This document shows, piece after piece, positions 1 to 4,858 of a stretch of DNA of 7,205 bases. The position numbers and the translations under genes are program-made. The first letter of the stretch is position 1, and each line of letters starts with the position of its first letter. The notes under the pieces were generated by a model. The model saw nothing but the letters and a program-made list of their open reading frames with translations, had not been told where the DNA came from and did not search any database. Source of the DNA: Actinomycetota bacterium (GTDB taxonomy: Bacteria > Actinomycetota > Thermoleophilia > Gaiellales > Gaiellaceae); contig PMMN01000041.1 in NCBI GenBank assembly GCA_003162235.1, positions 345-7,549 on the forward strand. The letters are read 5' to 3'.

Positions 1-500
1 TCGATCGTGATGATGTGGTCGTAACGAGTACGGTTGATCTCGTCGATCAACGCCGCCAAGGTCGTCGACTTGCCCGAGCCGGTCGGCCCGGTGACGAGCA
101 CAATCCCGCGCGGCTTACGGGTCAGATCGTGCAGGTGCGTTGGCAACCCGAGCTCCTCGAGTGTCTTCAGCTCGGTCGGGATGAGGCGGAACGCCCCAGC
201 CAGGCTCTCGCGCTGCGAGTAGATGTTCACGCGGAAACGCGCCAGACCGGGCACCGAGTAGGCGAGATCGAGCTGGCGCTTGATCTCCAGCTGTTTCTGT
301 TGCTCGGTCGAGAGGATGCGGTAGAACATCTCGCGCGTCGCCTCGGGCGTCATAACGGGCTCTTCCTCGATCCGTCGCAGCGTCCCGTGGATGCGCAGGA
401 TCGGTCTGGAGCCGACCGTCACGTGCAGGTCGGAGGCAGCGTGCGTCACGACATGCTCGAGCAGACGGTCGATGGACGTCCCCGAGGGGTGAGGGTTCAT
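1..500 (-). CDS. pilT: PilT-type twitching motility (pilus retraction) ATPase, N-terminal 166 residues, cut by the left edge
   Basis: Hexameric cytoplasmic ATPase that powers type IV pilus retraction by returning pilin to the membrane. Visible on the minus strand are an N-terminal PAS-like region with the family signature ASDLH (residues 22-26) followed by VTVGSRPILRIHG, then a central GLARFRVNIYSQRESLAGAF stretch (85-104) and RLIP. The Walker A motif GPTGSGKST lies at residues 138-146, with Lys144. The frame leaves the window just before the acidic/Walker B region, so catalytic completeness cannot be judged. There is no MshEN-type N-terminal domain, which favours PilT over PilB. The start is ATG at 500; an in-frame GTG at 506 is the only other common start after the upstream stop at 597-599, and neither has a clear Shine-Dalgarno sequence. 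It is divergent from pilA. The family call is secure; the paralogue (PilT versus PilU-like) is less so. Confidence 0.93.
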   Translation of the reverse strand, partial: MNPHPSGTSIDRLLEHVVTHAASDLHVTVGSRPILRIHGTLRRIEEEPVMTPEATREMFYRILSTEQQKQLEIKRQLDLAYSVPGLARFRVNIYSQRESLAGAFRLIPTELKTLEELGLPTHLHDLTRKPRGIVLVTGPTGSGKSTTLAALIDEINRTRYDHIITI

Positions 501-685
501 TGCCACGGCGGTCGTATCGGCAAGCTCTGGACGTTTCTTGAATGCTCGCGCGGACGCTAGATCATCCGCGGGTGCCCCACCGTGGGCAAGGCAACTTCAC
601 CCATTTGGGGCTACTGCCCGGCAACGGCTCTGCCGATCGCCTCTGAGTCAAAATCATCGCAGCGTCCACAAGGAGCTACTCACCA
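501..685. promoter_or_regulatory. Divergent pilT/pilA intergenic region with competing hairpins
   Basis: This spacer must hold the promoters of both pilT (leftward) and pilA (rightward). I cannot assign a convincing -35/-10 pair. CAAAAT at 649-654 is a possible -10 for pilA but has no matching -35. TTGACT on the minus strand (651-646) is a fair -35 for pilT with no good -10. GGGCA at 584-588 can pair with TGCCC at 573-577 (6-nt loop) or with TGCCC at 615-619. The second pairing would enclose a small CCC/GGG hairpin (600-602 with 607-609). CGGCA at 619-623 pairs with TGCCG at 631-635. The pairings sharing GGGCA exclude each other. This could be an operator or a structured leader, or chance in GC-rich DNA. 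It does not match a riboswitch consensus I can recall. Confidence 0.35.
670..675 (+). promoter_or_regulatory. Shine-Dalgarno site of pilA
   Basis: AAGGAG lies 10 nt upstream of ATG 686. It fixes that start and makes the pilin leader peptide 15 residues long, which suits a prepilin peptidase substrate. Confidence 0.75.
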
Positions 686-1069
686 ATGGCAGACCTCATT
701 CGCAAGCGCTTGACCGGAAGGGAAGAGGGCTTCACCCTCATCGAGCTTCTGGTCGTCATCGTCATTCTCGGCATCCTGCTGGCAATCGCAGTGCCGTCCT
801 ACATGGGCTTCCGTGACCGTGCGTCAAGAAGCGCGGCGGCGGCAGACGTTCGCGCCGCTATCCCGTCGATCGAAGCCTTCTACCAGGACTACGGAAACTA
901 CACGGGAGTGACCGCCGCCCGGCTCAAGCAGAGCTACGACAGCGGCTTCTCGACCGCGATCGACAAAATGACGTCGACCGCAACTGCTTACTGCATCGAG
1001 GCTCTCGTCGGCGGCCACTACCAAAAGGTCACTGGCCCAGGCGGTACGGTCGGTTCAGGCAAGTGCTAA
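686..1069 (+). CDS. pilA: Type IVa prepilin (probable major pilin)
   Basis: A 127-residue prepilin. The positively charged 15-residue leader (MADLIRKRLTGREEG) ends in Gly15, followed by the class III signal FTLIELLVVIVILGILLAIA. Prepilin peptidase would cut between Gly15 and Phe16 and methylate Phe16. Glu20 is the conserved Glu5 of mature pilin, needed for subunit packing. Residues 16-36 form the hydrophobic N-terminal helix. The globular part is short (mature length 112) and has two cysteines, Cys103 and Cys127. Cys127 is the last residue, so they could form the disulfide of a C-terminal D-loop. Ser/Thr-rich stretches (around 87-100) are possible glycosylation sites. A good Shine-Dalgarno sequence precedes it and a strong terminator follows, so it is probably a monocistronic, highly expressed unit, as expected for a major pilin. 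A minor pilin or pseudopilin is less likely given the placement between pilT and pilB. Confidence 0.9.
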   Translation: MADLIRKRLTGREEGFTLIELLVVIVILGILLAIAVPSYMGFRDRASRSAAAADVRAAIPSIEAFYQDYGNYTGVTAARLKQSYDSGFSTAIDKMTSTATAYCIEALVGGHYQKVTGPGGTVGSGKC

Positions 1070-1098
1070 ATTAGCTCACGTACAAGCTTCATTGAGTG

Positions 1099-1130
1099 AG
1101 AAGGGCGCGTTCAACGCGCCCTTCTTTTAT
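1099..1130 (+). terminator. Rho-independent terminator after pilA
   Basis: A perfect 10-bp GC-rich stem pairs 1100-1109 (GAAGGGCGCG) with 1115-1124 (CGCGCCCTTC) around the loop TTCAA. It can be extended by A1099-T1125 and is followed by a T-rich run (TTTTATTAT from 1125). It lies 30 nt after the pilA stop codon. It should insulate pilA from the downstream GT-C gene, or allow only partial read-through. Confidence 0.9.
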
Positions 1131-1171
1131 TATCCCGGACCTCGTTCAACTCCCCGGCGGTCGCTGCCGAT

Positions 1172-1177
1172 AGGAGG
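1172..1177 (+). promoter_or_regulatory. Shine-Dalgarno site deciding the GTG start of the GT-C gene
   Basis: AGGAGG is a full-strength ribosome binding site but sits only 3 nt upstream of GTG 1181, closer than usual. No other in-frame ATG or GTG follows until residue 39, inside the first membrane span, so GTG 1181 remains the best start. Confidence 0.65.
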
Positions 1178-1180
1178 CCC

Positions 1181-3274
1181 GTGCCTACCCCGCAAATTGA
1201 GAAACCCGCACCCCGAACTGTCGACGAGGAGCTCCAATCTCGACCGCGGCGGTACTTACGGCGTCCGGACTGGTCGAGTCTAGCCCTTACAGGAATGGTG
1301 ACCCTGAGCGCACTCGTACACTTTCTCTCGACGCTTCCGCACCGAACTATCACCTACTACCCAGACGAGTACATTTATGCCACGCTGGCGCGCTCGTTTG
1401 CGACTACCGGCCGCTTCACGATTCGCGGCGCCAACGCGCACTTCCCAGCTTTGCTCGAGTCGATCGTCACCGCTCCGCTTTGGCTCGGCTCCAATATCGA
1501 GCTGAGCATACGCCTCGTACAAGCGCTGCACGCCATCGTCATGTCGCTCGCGGCCGTGCCCGTTTATCTCCTGGCACGGCGGTTGCGACTCGAGCGCTGG
1601 CAAGCGCTCGCTTCGGCAGCGTTTCTACTAGTGCTGCCAGGTCTCGCATTCGCGAGGTATCTCACAGCGGACGCGCTTGCCTTCACTCTCACCTTAACGG
1701 CGATATGGACCGCAATCATCGTGCTCGAGTCGCCCACATTGCTCGGGCAGGTTGCATTCCTCGCGCTGTCGGGACTTGCCACCTTCGCGCGACTCGAATA
1801 CATCGTGCTGCCCGTTGCTTTCATGGTTGCCGCCTTTGCGGTATCGGGGCGACGCGCGCCGCGCCGGTACCCGATAGCCATCGGAGCACCCGTGCTCATG
1901 CTCCTGCTGGGCCTGATCGTAGGAATCCAGCGTCTGCTCGGCTACTACAGCGGCGTCACCGAAGAGCACGTCAGCGCCTTGCGGATTCTTGCCTGGATGG
2001 GTACCGACAGCGCGCTTCTGGCATTCGTCGCCGGAGTAGTCATGATCCCCGGAGCGCTTGTCGGCCTTGGCGTCATGCTGGTACGCCCGCGTCTCGCGCG
2101 AGAACGCGCATTCGCCGCTTTCTACATCGCTTTCGCTCTGGGGCTTCTAGTCGAAGCCGGACTGTACGCCACAAACGGTTCCGACCGTTTCCAGGAACGC
2201 TACATCTTCGTTCTGCTTCCCCTGATTCCGATCGCCTTTTTCCATTTGGTGCAAGTCGGGCGCAAGGCATTTGTGGCGTCTTTCGCCGTTGCGGCGGCCA
2301 TCGTCCTGTACGCATCGATCGAACCGATAACTTACACGTCCGGTCGCGGCGACCAGGACTCTCCATTCCTCGCCGGCTTCAAGTTGATCGAGGACAGCAT
2401 AGGAAGGGCAAACGCCGCTCTCCTCCTTGCTATCGCGGTTAGCACCCTGGCGCTGGTCGGCGCGGCGGTCACGTTACGGCACAGGTTGATCTGGCCTGCA
2501 CTCGCCCTCTCGCTACTTTTCCCCGGCACCATCTCGGCGCTGACGTTCGCCAATAACTCCTCGAACGATCGGAGAGTCGTTCGAACGTATCTCCCGCGTG
2601 ACTTCCGTTGGATAGACCACGCCGGCTTCACTAACGTCGCGCTGATCGCTCTCAAGGATAGCGCCCGCGAGCAAGGTCTCGAGAGCCTTTTCTGGAACCG
2701 TTCGTTGAAGCGCGTCTATATCACAGACAAATCCGCCGCTTTTGATGCTTTCACCACGTACGGTCTAAAAATCGGTGCCAATGGCGAGTTGCTCTCCGAT
2801 GACGGCAGCTCGATCGGCACGCCGTTTGTCGTAGAGGAGTATGCAGATCGAGTCCAGATCGACGGCGCCAAGCTCATCAAGCGAGCGCTTACGAACTCGT
2901 TCTGGAGACCTGTGGGCGTTCCCCGCTTTTCCAGTCTCACCGAAGGCCTGTTCTTCGATGGCTGGCTCAACCGGAAGACCACGACAACGGTATGGCCACC
3001 GAAAGGCCGCAAGAATCGCGGAGTATACGTCCTCCGGATAGGGTTGCCGGCGTATGCGGAAACATCGGCGAAAGCCGTGTTTACCGCTCCGCATTTCCGG
3101 CGTGCCGTTACGCTGCATCCTGGCGCCTTCACAACGGTGCGCATTCCTTTCGACGTCCTTGGACCATGGCGAGTTCGTGTTCTGGCGGATGGGATCTTCA
3201 TGCTCGCCGATGGCCGTCTTGTCAGTGGCTTCGCTCCACGACCGCCGGACGTCATACGAAGCTCGCGGACGTAG
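1181..3274 (+). CDS. GT-C-fold integral membrane glycosyltransferase-like protein (PMT/ArnT/TfpW-like architecture)
   Basis: A 697-residue membrane protein, probably using a polyprenyl-phosphate sugar donor on the outer face of the cytoplasmic membrane. A cytoplasmic N-terminus rich in Arg and Pro (1-32) is followed by a first span near 33-52. The loop after it carries YYPDEYIYATLARSF (59-73), whose Asp62-Glu63 pair is the acidic motif expected in the first periplasmic loop of GT-C enzymes. About 11-12 further hydrophobic segments follow (roughly 113-131, 141-158, 162-182, 187-222 as two, 231-249, 269-298, 309-330, 340-357, 363-378, 411-431, 436-454). DRFQERYIF (335-343) is a charged loop motif. 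Residues 457-697 form a soluble, presumably extracytoplasmic, domain I do not recognise. The position directly after pilA recalls tfpW, a pilin arabinosyltransferase gene of some Pseudomonas aeruginosa strains, so pilin glycosylation is a reasonable guess. Cell-wall or exopolysaccharide sugar transfer is an alternative. Donor and acceptor cannot be told from sequence. Confidence 0.7.
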   Translation: MPTPQIEKPAPRTVDEELQSRPRRYLRRPDWSSLALTGMVTLSALVHFLSTLPHRTITYYPDEYIYATLARSFATTGRFTIRGANAHFPALLESIVTAPLWLGSNIELSIRLVQALHAIVMSLAAVPVYLLARRLRLERWQALASAAFLLVLPGLAFARYLTADALAFTLTLTAIWTAIIVLESPTLLGQVAFLALSGLATFARLEYIVLPVAFMVAAFAVSGRRAPRRYPIAIGAPVLMLLLGLIVGIQRLLGYYSGVTEEHVSALRILAWMGTDSALLAFVAGVVMIPGALVGLGVMLVRPRLARERAFAAFYIAFALGLLVEAGLYATNGSDRFQERYIFVLLPLIPIAFFHLVQVGRKAFVASFAVAAAIVLYASIEPITYTSGRGDQDSPFLAGFKLIEDSIGRANAALLLAIAVSTLALVGAAVTLRHRLIWPALALSLLFPGTISALTFANNSSNDRRVVRTYLPRDFRWIDHAGFTNVALIALKDSAREQGLESLFWNRSLKRVYITDKSAAFDAFTTYGLKIGANGELLSDDGSSIGTPFVVEEYADRVQIDGAKLIKRALTNSFWRPVGVPRFSSLTEGLFFDGWLNRKTTTTVWPPKGRKNRGVYVLRIGLPAYAETSAKAVFTAPHFRRAVTLHPGAFTTVRIPFDVLGPWRVRVLADGIFMLADGRLVSGFAPRPPDVIRSSRT

Positions 3275-3307
3275 CCTCCTCTTCGAGCGATCATCCGGCC
3301 AGAGCCT

Positions 3308-3329
3308 CGTCACGATTTCGTGACGTTTT
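3308..3329 (+). terminator. Probable intrinsic terminator after the GT-C gene
   Basis: A perfect 7-bp stem pairs CGTCACG (3308-3314) with CGTGACG (3319-3325) around an ATTT loop, followed by TTTT (3326-3329). It lies 33 nt after the stop codon of the membrane glycosyltransferase-like gene. The short T-run makes it weaker than the terminator after pilA. Confidence 0.65.
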
Positions 3330-3581
3330 AGGCAAGCTCGGCCAGAAGGACGGGAGCCCCTGGATCTCCTCGTGCGCTCGCCCAGTCTGGCCGAAGCGAT
3401 CGCCGCGCTCGAGCCGCTCCAGAACGAGGTGGTCTCGCCCGTCGGCAGCGATCAGATGGGCTGCGAGTTGTTGCCTCCCCGCGCCCGTTCTTCCTTTACC
3501 AAGGGATCAAACGTATGGCCGCGAAGGAAGTGCTTCACCAAGGGCTAATGCCCTTCCTATCGAGAACCGATACAAGCCGAA
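3330..3581 (+). other. Spacer with possible coding remnant and a small hairpin
   Basis: No confident gene. One plus-strand frame stays open from 3324 to TAA 3546-3548. Its middle part (about 3348-3470) reads like protein (LDLLVRSPSLAEAIAALEPL, then QNEVVSPVGSDQMGCELLPP) with strongly GC-rich third positions. The only common start before this stretch is GTG 3372, with no clear ribosome binding site. The TAA is in frame with the next gene (ATG 3582), so this may be a decayed upstream exten­sion, a leftover gene fragment, or a short unknown protein of 58 residues. A 6-bp hairpin AAGGGC-TAAT-GCCCTT (3540-3555) lies just upstream of ATG 3582 with the TAA inside its loop. It lacks a T-run, so it looks more like an operator or leader hairpin than a terminator. 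TTTACCAAGGG (3495-3505) is nearly repeated as TTCACCAAGGG (3534-3544). The promoter of the following two-gene unit should lie here, but I could not place it. Confidence 0.3.
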
Positions 3582-4535
3582 ATGAAATCGACCCCCACTC
3601 CACGCGCGCGGTTTATAGCGATAATCGCTTTGCTCGTCGTCGCCGGTGCCGGTGCGCTTGTGTTCCTGAATACCCAGGGCACGAAATCGGCGAAGTCGCA
3701 CCCGATCAATACGCATACGTCGACCGAGGCGACGACTCAGACTACGAGCACGACCAGCACAACCGCTACGACAAGGACCGCGACCACAACCGCGAAACCG
3801 CGAGTCAAGCCCAAGCCCAAGGAAGACTCGGTCGCGACCGCACTCGATGGGGCTCTACTTAACCACCCCGTCGTGGTCGTTTCCCTCTACGCCCCCGACG
3901 TCGCCACCGACACCGCTGCGATGAACGAGGCCAAGGCGGGAGCGGCAGCGGTGAACGCCGGCTTCGTCGCCTTCAACATCTACGACGAGCAGCTGGCACG
4001 CCAACTTGCGAGCCTGCTCGGAACCGACTTCAACATGACCAATCCGGAGGTCCTCTTCTTCAAACGGCCGCGCACGCTGGCCTTCGAGTTGCAGGGGTTC
4101 GTTGACAGCCAGGTGGTCGCGCAGGCGGCTAGCAACCTCCACCCGGCGGTCGAGTTCTGGGCCAGCGAAGCAGCGGGGATCTGCAGACACTACGAGACCT
4201 CTCTCGGCACGCTCGAGTCGAAGGTGAGGAACGCCGATTTGACTACGGCCGCAGGCCGGAAGGAGGCGGCCGCCGCGATGGACCAGGCTGCCGCTCTCTT
4301 CAACAAGGAGGCAAACGCGCTGGGCGCGATCAAAGCCAGTGCGGCCCAGGCAAACAGCTTCGCCAAGGTGGTCGCCGGTTACCGCCGAGCCGCGACAAAC
4401 ATGAGCTCCGAGGCGCAGGCGCTTCGCCGCAACAACCTGGTCGCGGCGAGGGCGATCGAGACGAGGAACGCGACGTTGGCCATTTCGATCAACACGCTCG
4501 TCGGAAAGCTCAACCTTCCGGGCTGCACGGCATGA
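3582..4535 (+). CDS. Membrane-anchored protein with Thr-rich stalk, thioredoxin-like domain lacking CxxC, and helical C-terminal domain
   Basis: 317 residues, not assigned to a named family. A short basic N-terminus (MKSTPTPRAR) precedes one hydrophobic segment (11-29), read as an uncleaved signal anchor with the bulk outside the cytoplasm. Residues 43-70 are almost all Thr/Ser/Ala, and 72-80 are Pro/Lys-rich, giving an extended stalk. Residues 84-187 look thioredoxin-like: a beta strand VVVVSLYAP (97-105) where CxxC would follow but is replaced by DVATDT, a helix, a strand FVAFNIYD, then TNPEVLFF (153-160) with a likely cis-Pro at 155, and GFVD near 172. The domain is therefore probably structural or binding rather than a redox enzyme. 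Residues 190-317 are mainly helical, with Cys201 and Cys315 as the only cysteines, a possible disulfide. ATG 3582 has no good ribosome binding site. The stop overlaps the next start as ATGA, suggesting a coupled pair. A role in pilus or envelope assembly is only inferred from location. Confidence 0.75.
   Translation: MKSTPTPRARFIAIIALLVVAGAGALVFLNTQGTKSAKSHPINTHTSTEATTQTTSTTSTTATTRTATTTAKPRVKPKPKEDSVATALDGALLNHPVVVVSLYAPDVATDTAAMNEAKAGAAAVNAGFVAFNIYDEQLARQLASLLGTDFNMTNPEVLFFKRPRTLAFELQGFVDSQVVAQAASNLHPAVEFWASEAAGICRHYETSLGTLESKVRNADLTTAAGRKEAAAAMDQAAALFNKEANALGAIKASAAQANSFAKVVAGYRRAATNMSSEAQALRRNNLVAARAIETRNATLAISINTLVGKLNLPGCTA
3708..3791 (+). repeat. Low-complexity ACN-codon tract encoding the Thr-rich stalk
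   Basis: This stretch encodes residues 43-70, where about two thirds of the codons are ACN (Thr) mixed with Ser and Ala. The codons vary among ACG, ACC, ACT and ACA, so this is a protein-level repeat rather than a perfect DNA microsatellite. Such stalks are typical O-glycosylation targets in exported actinobacterial proteins. Confidence 0.7.
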
Positions 4536-4837
4536 GCGACCTCGCCGACGAATACGGATTACGAGCGCCCGGAAAGGGCGGGGCCAAGAAGGGCTCGAAG
4601 GCAGCCAAGGAAAGCTTCCACCGCCACGCCAAGAAGGATGGACGGCGTGTCGTGATCCTGCGCCTGTTCGAGCGCGACGAGCAGTTCGTGGTCGAGTGCG
4701 ACGTCTACCCGACGAACAGTCTGCGCGTCGAGCCCTTGCACCCGGGCCCATATCACTTCGGCGCCAGGGACGAGGCGGCCACTTTCATCGAGGAAGCCCT
4801 GCTCGCGCTCGAGTATCTCGGCTGCGACGTCAGCTAA
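4532..4837 (+). CDS. Small protein of unknown function, basic N-terminus plus alpha/beta domain, coupled to the preceding gene
   Basis: 101 residues, not recognised. The start ATG 4532 overlaps the preceding stop (ATGA) and has no separate ribosome binding site, so translation probably depends on reinitiation after the upstream gene. Residues 12-39 are rich in Lys, Gly and Arg (GKGGAKKGSKAAKESFHRHA and on), a disordered or nucleic-acid/membrane-contacting tail. Residues 40-101 look folded: strands VVILRLFER and QFVVECDVYP, a PLHPGPYHFG turn, then an amphipathic helix DEAATFIEEALLALEYLG. There is no signal peptide or membrane span, so it is predicted to be cytoplasmic, unlike its exported partner. 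It ends 21 nt from the end of the convergent gene, with no visible terminator between them. High-GC codon use and the operon structure support a real gene. Confidence 0.72.
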   Translation: MSDLADEYGLRAPGKGGAKKGSKAAKESFHRHAKKDGRRVVILRLFERDEQFVVECDVYPTNSLRVEPLHPGPYHFGARDEAATFIEEALLALEYLGCDVS

Positions 4838-4858
4838 GCGCCTGTCCGAAACGAGCTA

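Noticed and set aside
15..560. Plus-strand open frame of 181 residues opposite pilT
   Set aside because: It is antisense to a clear PilT sequence with Walker A and the ASDLH motif. No ribosome binding site or recognisable domain.
571..655. c-di-GMP or cobalamin riboswitch upstream of pilA
   Set aside because: Short pieces look suggestive, but the conserved core of neither class (for example the GACGCAAAGCC segment of c-di-GMP-I) is present.
2561..2584. 8-bp inverted repeat TCGAACGA/TCGTTCGA inside the GT-C gene
   Set aside because: It lies within coding sequence at the membrane/soluble boundary, has no T-run and no sign of function. Probably chance.
3290..3512. Minus-strand frame in the spacer (contains AADGRDHLVLERLERGD)
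   Set aside because: It has no ATG or GTG start between its stops, and its third positions are less GC-biased than the plus-strand frame over the same bases.
2992..3585. Plus-strand open frame overlapping the end of the GT-C gene and the spacer
   Set aside because: It is out of frame with the GT-C gene for half its length, Ser/Arg-rich, and lacks a ribosome binding site.
3855..4751. Minus-strand open frame of 298 residues opposite the stalk protein and the 101-residue gene
   Set aside because: Arg-rich antisense shadow. The plus-strand frames have a signal anchor, a fold-like pattern and an ATGA overlap.
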